Source of the DNA: a virus | Length of the DNA stretch: 34,705 bases | Virus record (IMG/VR): IMGVR_UViG_3300000101_004790 | Span: 1 to 34,705 of that record | Strand: one strand, 5' to 3' | Part shown: positions 16,507 through 24,772 of the stretch, piece by piece | How positions within the stretch are numbered: position 1 is the stretch's first letter | Layout: the number at the start of each line of letters is the position of its first letter | The notes under the pieces: generated by a model | The model's database searches: none | What the model was told of the DNA's origin: nothing | What the model saw: the letters and a program-made list of their open reading frames with translations, nothing else | Program-made: the position numbers and the translations under genes

Positions 16507-16809
16507 ATGAAAATGAAACCAATGGGAGATTTTGTACTCCTGAAAACTCATGAAGGTCAAGAAACGACCAAAGCAGGTATTATTTTAACTAGTAATACTA
16601 CAAATCATGTTAAAGCAGATGTGATAGCTGTAGGACCTGGATTATTTACACAAACGGGTGACCGCATTCCAATTACAGTGACAGTAGGTGATACGGTCAT
16701 GGTAACTAATCAATCTGCTAAGCCACATAATCAAATCAAATTAGAAGAAGATACATATGTACTTCTCAGAGAATCAGAAATAGTAATGGTATCAATAAAA
16801 GAGGTTTAA
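16507..16809 (+). CDS. groES: Co-chaperonin GroES
   Basis: A 100-residue co-chaperonin that caps the GroEL ring. The N-terminus KMKPMGDFVLLK, the mobile loop at residues about 15-34 with the GroEL-binding tripeptide IIL at 25-27, and the ADVIAVGPGL strand are diagnostic; VGDTVMVTNQS corresponds to the roof-side domain. Length is close to host GroES (97) and less than T4 gp31 (111). It sits inside the queE-folE gene run, about 9.2 kb from the phage GroEL at 26001, so the two chaperonin genes have separate promoters. An AAAAGGAAA ribosome-binding stretch precedes the ATG. Confidence 0.9.
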   Translation: MKMKPMGDFVLLKTHEGQETTKAGIILTSNTTNHVKADVIAVGPGLFTQTGDRIPITVTVGDTVMVTNQSAKPHNQIKLEEDTYVLLRESEIVMVSIKEV

Positions 16810-17469
16810 ATGAAAGACTCGGTAAATTTAGAACTAGTAAAGGCAGGTTTTGCAAACGGTGTAGCAAAAACCCGGCCCTTGACAGAGAGTGAAAAACAGA
16901 TAATGATTCAAACTGCGGCTTTTGCCTTTGGAGATTTTTTGGATGCATTGCAATGTGATTGGCGTAATGATCCAAATTCGGATAATACACCAACGCGTGT
17001 AGCAAAGGCATATGTTAATGACTTATGGGCAGGTAGGTATGAGGCTCCACCATCGATAACAGCATTTCCTAGTGATGGATATGATGGCATAGTATTCGAA
17101 GGTGGCATTCCTTTAACGTCTATGTGTTCACATCACCATCAAACTATAATGGGTAAAGTCCATGTTGCATATATTCCAGGTAAAGATAGCAAAGTAATTG
17201 GTCTTTCCAAATTGAATAGGCTGGTGGAACATTTTGCTCGAAGAGGTGCGATACAAGAGCAATTAACAGTTGCAATACATAATGCAATAACGCAGATTAT
17301 TGCTGATAATAATGGTGTAGCAGTAATGATAGAAGCTACTCATAATTGTGTGCAATGTCGTGGAGTGAAGCATGGCGGTGCTAGTATGAAAACTAGTAAA
17401 TTAACTGGTGCATTTAAAGATGATGCAGCGACTAGAAATGAATATTACGAATTTGCTAAAGGATATTAA
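16810..17469 (+). CDS. folE: GTP cyclohydrolase I (FolE)
   Basis: A 219-residue enzyme converting GTP to 7,8-dihydroneopterin triphosphate, the first step towards 7-deazaguanine bases (and folate). The zinc ligands are present: C106 and H109 in MCSHHH, and C180 in HNCVQCRGV. The PTRVAKAYVNDLWAG helix, the KVIGLSKLNRLVEHFARR segment and QEQLT follow the family exactly. Length equals the E. coli enzyme (222). Its ATG directly follows the groES stop, and its stop overlaps the phosphoribosyltransferase start (TAATG). Confidence 0.95.
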   Translation: MKDSVNLELVKAGFANGVAKTRPLTESEKQIMIQTAAFAFGDFLDALQCDWRNDPNSDNTPTRVAKAYVNDLWAGRYEAPPSITAFPSDGYDGIVFEGGIPLTSMCSHHHQTIMGKVHVAYIPGKDSKVIGLSKLNRLVEHFARRGAIQEQLTVAIHNAITQIIADNNGVAVMIEATHNCVQCRGVKHGGASMKTSKLTGAFKDDAATRNEYYEFAKGY

Positions 17470-17975
17470 TGGAAATTTTAATACCAGAATATAAAATAGA
17501 ACGGCGTGTAAGAGCTTTAGCTCATGCAATATCAGAAGAGCATAAAGCTTCTGGTAATTCATATCCACCAGTGATGATTTGTGTATTAAATGGTGGTTAT
17601 GCATTTTTTGCAGACCTAATGAAAGATATGGGTATTGATGTACAAATGGATTTTGTTCGAGCCAAGTCATATGAAGGTCAAGACAACTCCGGAGGGGTTA
17701 AGATTACCAAAGATTTGGAAATTCATTGTAAAGGTAAACGTGTTTATATCATTGATGATATAGTAGATACCGGAGCAACTATGATGGAGATATTAAGACG
17801 AGTTGATGATATGACGCCTGATGAAGTTAAAGTAGTTACATTACTTAAACGTAAAGAAGATAGTCCACCAGTAGATCATTATTGTTTTGAAATTGATAAG
17901 GAATGGGTAGTAGGTTATGGATTAGATGATAATTCATTGAAAAGAAATTATAGAAACATATATAAGATTAACTAA
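17469..17975 (+). CDS. hpt: Hypoxanthine/guanine phosphoribosyltransferase-like
   Basis: A 168-residue type I phosphoribosyltransferase. The PRPP-binding motif is at about 92-105 (VYIIDDIVDTGATM, with D96/D97), and the N-terminal PVMICVLNGGYAFFADL supplies the LNGG loop. The C-terminal HYCFEIDKEWVVGYGLD segment matches bacterial Hpt (Val/Asp purine-binding region). It would turn hypoxanthine or guanine plus PRPP into IMP or GMP. It is coupled by TAATG to folE upstream and to DNA polymerase downstream. In this setting it may recycle guanine released by base exchange or supply GTP to FolE; use of a deazaguanine base is also conceivable. These roles are inference. Confidence 0.85.
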   Translation: MEILIPEYKIERRVRALAHAISEEHKASGNSYPPVMICVLNGGYAFFADLMKDMGIDVQMDFVRAKSYEGQDNSGGVKITKDLEIHCKGKRVYIIDDIVDTGATMMEILRRVDDMTPDEVKVVTLLKRKEDSPPVDHYCFEIDKEWVVGYGLDDNSLKRNYRNIYKIN

Positions 17976-20455
17976 TGTATCAAGCAGTTGCATATCATAA
18001 ACGTACTAATAAAGTACATATCTGGGATGATAAGAATGGTCATTTCACTATTAATTACAAGCCATATGCTTATCGTAAAGCTACGTATGGAAATATGGTG
18101 GCATTAGATGGCCAAACTGTACAACGTGTAGAAAATCCTGATCGCGAAGAACGTGGATTATACGAAGCAGATATCAATCCGGAAATGCGTACTTTAATCG
18201 ATACATATACAGATTCGGACGAAGTATCGGTAGGCCATAGAACATTGTTTATTGATATTGAGGTAGATATCGCATCTGGATTTCCTACTCCGGAAGAAGC
18301 TCAAAATGAAGTTACTTCCATTGCAATATATGACGAAGCAGGTGATCAAAGACATGTATGGATATTAGATAAAGATAATGTAGTTGAAAACGTATCTAAA
18401 CCAGGATATGAAGTAGTATCATGTAATAATGAGCATACTTTATTACAAAAATTCTTATACAAATATTATGAGATACAGCCTACCATTATAACCGGATGGA
18501 ATATTGATTTCTTTGATATACCATATCTTTATAATCGTATGGTACAAATATTAGGCGAAGAACAGGCTAGATCATTATCTCCTATCAAAGATGTCATTTG
18601 GTTAAAACATAGAAACAGATATCGTATATCCGGAGTATCATGTTTAGATTATATGGCATTATATAAGAACTTTACATATTCTCAAGAGTCAAGTTATTCA
18701 TTGGAAGCTATATCTCAGAAAGAATTAGGTAAAGGTAAAATGAAGTATGAAGGTACATTAGATGACCTCATGCGTAATGATATTCAAGGTTATATTGATT
18801 ATAACATGAATGATGTGGATCTGGTTTGGGAAATTGATCAAAAAATGAAGCTGATTGATTTGGCTCGTGGTATATGTCATAAAGGGCATGTTCCTTACGA
18901 AGACTTCTTATTTCCAACTAGATACTTAGATGGTGCTGCATTAACATATATGAAGCGTATGAACATTGTATCTCCTAGCCGTCCGCCTAGGTCTAATGAA
19001 GAATTAAATTTATTAGGAGCATATGTCAAGCCACCAAATGCTGGTCGTTATAAATGGGTATATGACCTTGATTTAACATCATTATATCCTAGTATCATCA
19101 TGACACTTAATATATCACCAGAAACCAAAGTAACTAAGTTAGAAAAATTTGATCCTAAGGCATATGTTAAGAATACCGGGACTCATTATTCAGATGAATG
19201 GAACGGTTGGGAAACATCTCAAGACTTAAGAAAATATCTAGAATCAAATAAATATTCAATAGCAGCAAATGGAGTCGTATATGATACTCAGATAAAAGGA
19301 TTCCTGCCATCTATCCTGGATAAATGGTTTAATGAGCGTGTTGAATATAAAAACTTAAGAAAGAAGTATGAAAAGGAAGGAGATGAAGCTAAAGCAGAAT
19401 ATTTTGATAGGATGCAGTTAGTGACTAAGATTCTTCTTAACTCATTCTACGGAGTACTAGGTAACCCTAGCTTCCGGTTCTTTGATCCAGATAATGCAAT
19501 TGCAATTACAAGTACTGGTCAGCAATTAATTAAGTTCACTGCCGATATTGGTAACCAGTTTTACTTTAAAGAGTTAGGAAAAAAGAAAGATTATAATATA
19601 TACATTGATACAGATTCTGTATTCTTTTCATCATTACCATTAATAGAAAAACGGTATCCTGATTATGATATTACAGATGAGAAGTTTATGTCTGATAAGA
19701 CAATTGAAATAGCGGACGAAGTTCAAGGCTTTATGAATAAATCATATGATATATATGGTAAGAAATTTCATAATGTTGATACTCATAGATTTGATATCAA
19801 GAAAGAAAATGTGGCTAAAGCAGGATTATGGATTGCTAAGAAGCGTTATGCTCAATGGATAATTAATGTGGAAGGCCATACTGTATCAAAACTAGACGTG
19901 AAAGGTTTGGATGTGGTACGATCATCCTTTCCACCTTCATTTAGAAAGTTCATGGCAGAGGTATTAGAGGACATGTTAAATGACATTGATAAACCAGAAT
20001 TGGATCAGAAGATATTAGATTTTAAAGAACATATGAAGACATTGGAACTGATAGATGTCATGTTCCCAATTGGAGTTAAAAATGTTAAAAAATATATACG
20101 TAAAGGTGATAAGCCATTTGCGGTCCGTATGAAAGGTACTCCGGTCCATGTTAAGTCTGCGCTAAATTATAATGACATGTTAAAGCATCATAAAATTAAA
20201 ACTATACGTGGCATTATAAATGGAGAAAAGATTAAATGGACATACCTTAAAAATAATTCAATGGGATTAGATACTATAGCATTAAAAGGATATGATGATC
20301 CAAAAGTAATTGCAGACTTTGTACAAGGCCATATAGATTATGATAAAGTATTTAAATCAGCATTTGCAAATAAGTTAAACGATTTTTATAGTGCTATGAA
20401 TTGGGGATTGATCCCAGAAAATAATAATTTAGGAAAGTTTTTTGCATTCGGCTAA
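17975..20455 (+). CDS. Replicative DNA polymerase, family B (T4 gp43-like)
   Basis: An 826-residue polymerase with proofreading. Exonuclease residues: D94/E96 (LFIDIEVDI), D178 (GWNIDFFDIPYLYNR) and D280 (YNMNDVDLV). Polymerase motif A is DLDLTSLYPSI with D366; motif B is KILLNSFYGVLGNP; motif C is YIDTDSVFF with D545 and D547. The C-terminal NLGKFFAFG resembles the clamp-binding tail of T4-like polymerases. Slightly shorter than T4 gp43 (898). No intein or split is seen. Coupled by TAATG to the phosphoribosyltransferase gene. Confidence 0.95.
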   Translation: MYQAVAYHKRTNKVHIWDDKNGHFTINYKPYAYRKATYGNMVALDGQTVQRVENPDREERGLYEADINPEMRTLIDTYTDSDEVSVGHRTLFIDIEVDIASGFPTPEEAQNEVTSIAIYDEAGDQRHVWILDKDNVVENVSKPGYEVVSCNNEHTLLQKFLYKYYEIQPTIITGWNIDFFDIPYLYNRMVQILGEEQARSLSPIKDVIWLKHRNRYRISGVSCLDYMALYKNFTYSQESSYSLEAISQKELGKGKMKYEGTLDDLMRNDIQGYIDYNMNDVDLVWEIDQKMKLIDLARGICHKGHVPYEDFLFPTRYLDGAALTYMKRMNIVSPSRPPRSNEELNLLGAYVKPPNAGRYKWVYDLDLTSLYPSIIMTLNISPETKVTKLEKFDPKAYVKNTGTHYSDEWNGWETSQDLRKYLESNKYSIAANGVVYDTQIKGFLPSILDKWFNERVEYKNLRKKYEKEGDEAKAEYFDRMQLVTKILLNSFYGVLGNPSFRFFDPDNAIAITSTGQQLIKFTADIGNQFYFKELGKKKDYNIYIDTDSVFFSSLPLIEKRYPDYDITDEKFMSDKTIEIADEVQGFMNKSYDIYGKKFHNVDTHRFDIKKENVAKAGLWIAKKRYAQWIINVEGHTVSKLDVKGLDVVRSSFPPSFRKFMAEVLEDMLNDIDKPELDQKILDFKEHMKTLELIDVMFPIGVKNVKKYIRKGDKPFAVRMKGTPVHVKSALNYNDMLKHHKIKTIRGIINGEKIKWTYLKNNSMGLDTIALKGYDDPKVIADFVQGHIDYDKVFKSAFANKLNDFYSAMNWGLIPENNNLGKFFAFG

Positions 20456-20476
20456 ATATTCAAAAAAAGGAATATT

Positions 20477-20725
20477 ATGGAAACATTAATTACAGTTTTA
20501 AGTACCATTGGGGTTGGAGCGTTATCGTTTGCAGTTTCAAGAGTGATAAGGTTGGCCAGACAGGTTAATGAGTTGAAAGCACATCAAGAGAATAGTGATA
20601 TGGCTCTTGAAAATTCATCTAGAGATTTCTTCGGAAGTTTAGATGGATTAACTTCTTCTATAGATAGAAGATTTGATAAAGTATGGGCAGATGTTCATAA
20701 TTTAAATAGTAAAAAAAGTAAATAA
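20477..20725 (+). CDS. Small single-pass membrane protein with coiled coil
   Basis: An 82-residue protein. Residues about 4-24 form one hydrophobic segment (LITVLSTIGVGALSFAVSRVI), followed by a basic turn and a heptad-like helix (VNELKAHQ... then DGLTSSIDRRFDKVWADVHNL). A membrane-anchored coiled coil is the clear reading. Function unknown; holin/spanin-like or an anchor for a phage complex are guesses. It follows the polymerase by 21 bases with AAAAAAAGGAA before the ATG. Confidence 0.6.
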   Translation: METLITVLSTIGVGALSFAVSRVIRLARQVNELKAHQENSDMALENSSRDFFGSLDGLTSSIDRRFDKVWADVHNLNSKKSK

Positions 20726-20741
20726 CATTTAATTAAAAACA

Positions 20742-20773
20742 TTTGGTTGTTTGCAAAAACTTTCTTATATTAA
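20742..20773 (+). promoter_or_regulatory. Bacteroidota-type phage promoter 4 (GT-dpdA-clamp operon)
   Basis: TTTG at 20742-20745, 20 nt, TATATTAA at 20766-20773. The -33 side reads TTTGGTTGTTTGCAAAA, a variant shared with promoter 6 (TTTGCAAAA), and the -7 side is the common TTTCTTATATT. It heads a run of seven genes to 25941. Confidence 0.82.
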
Positions 20774-20789
20774 TAAAAAATAAAAAGAT

Positions 20790-21209
20790 ATGTACGGAAA
20801 AAGTTACTGGTATGGTAAAGAGGTAGAAGGCAGGTTGTCTGATATCGAAACGGTTTTTGTTAGAGGTCAATTACCTAAAAATTACAAAGAATATCCTCAT
20901 GTTTATTTTACAATTGAATATATTGAAATGTGTTGTGTACATGAGAATTGGGATGATATCCATATGATATTGACTACTAATCAATATGTAACAATAGAAG
21001 CTAATAAAGGTACAATGGATAAAATTCCAATGTCTATCTTTAACAGAGTTCATGTGATATATAGAATTCAAGATGAGAATTTAGCAAAGCTAAAGAATAC
21101 AGATACATTATCGATTGACGCTGGATGGTATAGAGTACATCAGATTACAAAATGCAATATGATGGAAATTAATCCAGATGATTATAAATTTGATAGAACA
21201 AAAGAGTAA
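20790..21209 (+). CDS. Hypothetical protein, head of the GT-dpdA operon
   Basis: A 139-residue protein with a mixed alpha/beta look, not recognised. It begins MYGKSYWYGKEVEGRLSDIETVF and has two Cys in EMCCVHENWDD. No membrane segment. It starts one leader after promoter 4 and ends one base before the glycosyltransferase start. Co-expression with the glycosyltransferase and DpdA makes it a candidate accessory factor for DNA modification, but nothing in the sequence proves it. Confidence 0.6.
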   Translation: MYGKSYWYGKEVEGRLSDIETVFVRGQLPKNYKEYPHVYFTIEYIEMCCVHENWDDIHMILTTNQYVTIEANKGTMDKIPMSIFNRVHVIYRIQDENLAKLKNTDTLSIDAGWYRVHQITKCNMMEINPDDYKFDRTKE

Positions 21210-21210
21210 T

Positions 21211-22416
21211 ATGAAAAGAAATTTATTTTATTTTGGCCTTGAACCTTTAAAGGCTAGGTATACATATCAGTTATGTAAAGAATGGATGCCAAAGACTTTT
21301 GCAGAATATCCAGATCTTAATTTTGTAGATATTGAAGGAGAGTTTGATCCGGATTGTGAAATTAAGGTAGGTGCGGTATTAGATGCAATTGGTAGAGGTA
21401 AATATTGTTTATCTCAATGTCAAAACTTCTTAAACCTACTGTATAATGACAAAGTACAGGATGGTGATATAATATTCTTGCAAGACTATTGGACACCAGG
21501 AATTGAAGCCATATGGTATGCATTAGACCTATATGGCTATAAGGATGTGAAAGTGTATACAATGTGTCATGCGCAATCAGTTGATGAATATGATTTCACA
21601 TATCCAATGCGTAATTGGATGCGTCCTTATGAATTAGGATTGGATAAACGATTGACTGGTATATTTGTAGGAAGTACAATTCATAAAGAACAACTTCGTG
21701 AAGCAGGATTTGAAGCTCCTATACATGTTGTATCATTGCCAATACATTTAGAAGCTACTCATGATGTATTAGAAGGATCTGCAGAGCTTGATAAGAAAAA
21801 TGTAATTGTATATTCATCCCGGTTAGATAAAGAAAAGAATCCTTTCTTTATGATGAGAGTAGCTGAACAATTTTTAAATGAAAATCCAGATTATGAGTGG
21901 CATGTTACCACTTCTGGTAAATCGTTTAGAAGCATGTTACCTGGAGTCTTAGATGCAATGAATGAATTAGCTCATGAGCAGCCTAGATTCAAATTGCTAT
22001 CCGGTTTAACTAAACAAGAATATTATACCGAGTTAGCTACATGTAAAGTGCAATTTAATTCATCATTACAAGATTATGTATCATGGACAGTAATTGAATC
22101 GACTACATTTGGTGCTGATATAGTATTTCCAGATTTTAGAAGTTTCCCAGAATTTATCGATCATGACAGATTATATAAACCATTTGATGTGCAGTCCGCA
22201 GTAGATACCATATGGGATGCTATCAATGATCCTAGGACACATTTTGATATTGGTAATACATCTGACCTAGGTAGAAGAATGGAAGGATATATTATAGCAA
22301 ATGACTATGATAAAGAACTTAATATATGGCATGAAAAAGAATATTGTCAAGAATTATTATATCAAGATTTTGATAATAAAATAAAAGAACGAACAACTCA
22401 AATGGAATTATTTTAA
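21211..22416 (+). CDS. GT-B glycosyltransferase next to dpdA
   Basis: A 401-residue glycosyltransferase-4-like protein. The start ATG 21211 follows the upstream stop by one base; the longer frame from 21178 overlaps the upstream gene. The C-terminal Rossmann domain has NVIVYSSRLDKEKNPFFMM (the usual start of the GT4 sugar-nucleotide half), WHVTTSGK, the LSGLTKQEYYTEL helix and the VSWTVIESTTFGADIVFPD acidic motif (E in place of the E-x7-E first Glu). The N-terminal domain has DIIFLQDYWTPG and a TMCHAQSVDEYD segment. It overlaps dpdA by one base (TAATG). Acceptor unknown: the modified base in DNA, or a glycan as for the cluster at 30378. Confidence 0.75.
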   Translation: MKRNLFYFGLEPLKARYTYQLCKEWMPKTFAEYPDLNFVDIEGEFDPDCEIKVGAVLDAIGRGKYCLSQCQNFLNLLYNDKVQDGDIIFLQDYWTPGIEAIWYALDLYGYKDVKVYTMCHAQSVDEYDFTYPMRNWMRPYELGLDKRLTGIFVGSTIHKEQLREAGFEAPIHVVSLPIHLEATHDVLEGSAELDKKNVIVYSSRLDKEKNPFFMMRVAEQFLNENPDYEWHVTTSGKSFRSMLPGVLDAMNELAHEQPRFKLLSGLTKQEYYTELATCKVQFNSSLQDYVSWTVIESTTFGADIVFPDFRSFPEFIDHDRLYKPFDVQSAVDTIWDAINDPRTHFDIGNTSDLGRRMEGYIIANDYDKELNIWHEKEYCQELLYQDFDNKIKERTTQMELF

Positions 22417-23600
22417 TGAAAGATTTGATTTATTACCCGTCATTATCTGCAGGAGGATGTGCAGGAGACTTCAAGAAAAACAAAGAAGTTAAGCCTGGAC
22501 TTACATGCAGATTTTATGATAAAGAATTTCCAGAACCATGGAGACATCCATATTTCCTAATTACGGCCGGCCACCATTACAAATGGATGGATGCCAGAGA
22601 TAGATATGGATTAGATGATGATGTATTAGTATTAGGAGATTCAGGAGGATTCCAGTTAGCTACTGGTGCCATTAAATGGGATCCTGCGTTTAAGAAGACT
22701 ATATTTGATTGGTTAGAAGCTAATTGCGACTTAGGTGTTAACTTAGATATCCCGCCGCGTGCGAAGTATGATGGAAAGTTTTACGAATGTATGGACATTA
22801 GTTATGATAACTTTACATATTTCGCAGATAACCAGACTGGTAAATGTAAATTCTTAAATGTTATTCAAGGTAACAATGTTGAAGAATATGAGGCTTGGTA
22901 TCAAAAGATGAAAGACTTTGAATTCAATGGTTGGTGTATTGGAGGTGCTCAAAAGCGCGTTACCATGTTTATGTCTGCCTTAGTTCCTATGATTAAAAAT
23001 AGAGAATTTGAAAAGGTTCGTAATCAGTTTATACACGTATTAGGTATATCAAAGATATCTGATTTCTTTATGTTGAGTTTCCTTCAAAAGATGGTAAACA
23101 AATATCATGGAGGTAGAATACAAGTATCTACAGATTCATCATCGCCAGGTTTATATCCTGTATATGGAACATATCTGCATTCACCTCAATTGAGTAAAAT
23201 GACCTTTACGGATTTATATTTTCCAAAAGGAGAAAATTTACCTTACAATGCAGATGATTTAGTTCCTAATCCATTAGGTCATCCAGTATCAGAAGGATTT
23301 ACGTTTGGTGATGTATCGAATTATAAAGGCGATGTTACAATGAAAATGACATTGAACAATTTATTTGTATTTAATGATACAGTTAAGCAAGTAGAAGAAA
23401 TTGTGAAATGTCATAATGAATTGTTACAAACAGTAGTTCCAAGAGACTTCTATTCAGTGTTAATGAGCATGGAAGAGATGTTTAAGGATCCAGATAAGGC
23501 TATACATATCTATAACAAGAATAGACAGTTATATGATAGGTTTGGTGGTAGTACAAGAGATTTAGTAAATAATGAAGTGTTTAATCAATTCTTCGAATAA
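22416..23600 (+). CDS. dpdA: DpdA-like DNA guanine transglycosylase (TGT superfamily)
   Basis: A 394-residue TGT-fold enzyme. The hallmark DSGGFQ lies at 75-80 (general acid/base D75), substrate-site D111 is in NLDIPP, then NVIQGNN, NGWCIGGA and HVLGIS follow the TGT order (VQG, IGG, MGVG), and the nucleophile region is STDSSSPG with D240. TGT enzymes swap guanine for a 7-deazaguanine base; the DpdA branch acts on DNA. The C-terminal CxCx2C zinc site of tRNA enzymes is not visible, as is common in DpdA. The presence of FolE, QueD and QueE in the same phage favours DNA over tRNA as substrate. Coupled to the upstream glycosyltransferase gene. Confidence 0.85.
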   Translation: MKDLIYYPSLSAGGCAGDFKKNKEVKPGLTCRFYDKEFPEPWRHPYFLITAGHHYKWMDARDRYGLDDDVLVLGDSGGFQLATGAIKWDPAFKKTIFDWLEANCDLGVNLDIPPRAKYDGKFYECMDISYDNFTYFADNQTGKCKFLNVIQGNNVEEYEAWYQKMKDFEFNGWCIGGAQKRVTMFMSALVPMIKNREFEKVRNQFIHVLGISKISDFFMLSFLQKMVNKYHGGRIQVSTDSSSPGLYPVYGTYLHSPQLSKMTFTDLYFPKGENLPYNADDLVPNPLGHPVSEGFTFGDVSNYKGDVTMKMTLNNLFVFNDTVKQVEEIVKCHNELLQTVVPRDFYSVLMSMEEMFKDPDKAIHIYNKNRQLYDRFGGSTRDLVNNEVFNQFFE

Positions 23601-23610
23601 AAGAGAACAA

Positions 23611-24327
23611 ATGGAAAAGAGAAAATTAACTAGTTTTATTGACAAGTATTATTTAGCAGGAAGTGCTAATTCAGTAGGTTTAAATGTTAAAGACAAAACA
23701 TTGTCATGTGAGTTTATTACAGATGATCAGAACGTTGTTGGTTCAGTATCAATGAACGATTTTGAAGTAGAAGATGGTACATTAGGAGTATATACAACTT
23801 CTCAATTAACAAAACTGTTAACTGCATTAGATGAGAATATTGATGTTAAAGTTAATAAAGCAGATGATGCTGCATTTTCAATCAATGTTGCTGATAAGAC
23901 GACCAATGTAACCTTTATGTTAGCTGATTTGTCAGTTATTAGACAAGTCCCTCAAATGAAAGGCCTTCCTGATTTTGGTGTTAAAATTAAATTGACAAAA
24001 GACTTTGCAGATAAGTTTATTAAATCAAAGAACGCGTTGCCTGAAACTGAAAACTTTGCGGTAGAAAGTAATAATTCTGGTACTAAGATGATATTGAATT
24101 ATTCAACTCTTAATACCAATAGAATTACATGGCCAATCGTTCCAGAAAAGTCAGAAACATTGAACGCAACTTGTTTTTCAGCTAATCTATTCAAAGAAAT
24201 TTTATCTGCTAATAAAGATGCAGATGAAGGTTATATTGAAGTATCTCAAGCCGGTCTAGCTAGAGTATCATTTGTTGGTAAGACATATACGTCCACATAT
24301 TATTTAGTACAATTACAAACAGCTTAA
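23611..24327 (+). CDS. Sliding clamp, T4 gp45-like
   Basis: A 238-residue processivity clamp. ATG 23611 was chosen because the frame upstream (to 23572) overlaps the end of dpdA; an AAAAGAGAA stretch precedes it. The overall pattern fits gp45: short N-terminal helix (LTSFIDKYYLAG), alternating strands, IRQVPQMKGLPDFGVKI in the middle, a second-domain helix (KDFADKFIKSKNALPE), and a C-terminal strand FVGKTYTSTYYLVQL. Length is close to T4 gp45 (228). It precedes dUTPase and the gp44-like clamp loader, the T4 order 45-44-62 with insertions. Confidence 0.85.
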   Translation: MEKRKLTSFIDKYYLAGSANSVGLNVKDKTLSCEFITDDQNVVGSVSMNDFEVEDGTLGVYTTSQLTKLLTALDENIDVKVNKADDAAFSINVADKTTNVTFMLADLSVIRQVPQMKGLPDFGVKIKLTKDFADKFIKSKNALPETENFAVESNNSGTKMILNYSTLNTNRITWPIVPEKSETLNATCFSANLFKEILSANKDADEGYIEVSQAGLARVSFVGKTYTSTYYLVQLQTA

Positions 24328-24328
24328 T

Positions 24329-24766
24329 ATGAAAGTAAAATTTAAAAAATTAGTCGATACGGCAGTTACTCCTAGTTATGCAAAGCCTGGAGATGCTGGA
24401 ATGGATATAACTACTATTGCTCATAAGATTAATACGGAGCATAATTTTATAGAATATCATACCGGGCTGGCATTTGAATTGCCAAAAGGATATGTAGGAT
24501 TGTTATTTCCTAGATCATCAGTTTCTAAAAAAGACATTAGTTTAGCAAATTGTGTAGGAGTAATGGATTCAGGGTTTAGAGGTGAAATAACATTTAGATA
24601 TAAATTCGATCGTGATGAATATTTTGCAAATGTAAAACGATATGATGACGGAGACCGTATCGGTCAATTGGTAATAATGCCTTACCCAGAAATTGAATTA
24701 GAAGAAGCTAATGAATTAGCCGATAGTTCAAGAGGTAAAGGCGGCTATGGTTCAACAGGTAATTAA
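24329..24766 (+). CDS. dut: Trimeric dUTPase
   Basis: A 145-residue dUTP diphosphatase that keeps uracil out of DNA and yields dUMP. All five motifs are present: PGDAGMDI, PRSSVS, the GVMDSGFRGEI loop (D80), GDRIGQLVI, and the C-terminal SSRGKGGYGSTG lid. In motif 3 the usual Tyr that stacks on deoxyribose is F83. It starts one base after the clamp stop (TAATATG) and lies seven bases before the clamp loader gene. Confidence 0.94.
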   Translation: MKVKFKKLVDTAVTPSYAKPGDAGMDITTIAHKINTEHNFIEYHTGLAFELPKGYVGLLFPRSSVSKKDISLANCVGVMDSGFRGEITFRYKFDRDEYFANVKRYDDGDRIGQLVIMPYPEIELEEANELADSSRGKGGYGSTGN

Positions 24767-24772
24767 ATAAGT

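Noticed and set aside
17975-20455. Intein or split polymerase
   Set aside because: All exonuclease and polymerase motifs occur once, in normal order and spacing, in one uninterrupted frame.
21178-21210. Extended start of the glycosyltransferase gene
   Set aside because: It overlaps the preceding gene and lacks homology-like content; ATG 21211 directly follows the upstream stop codon.
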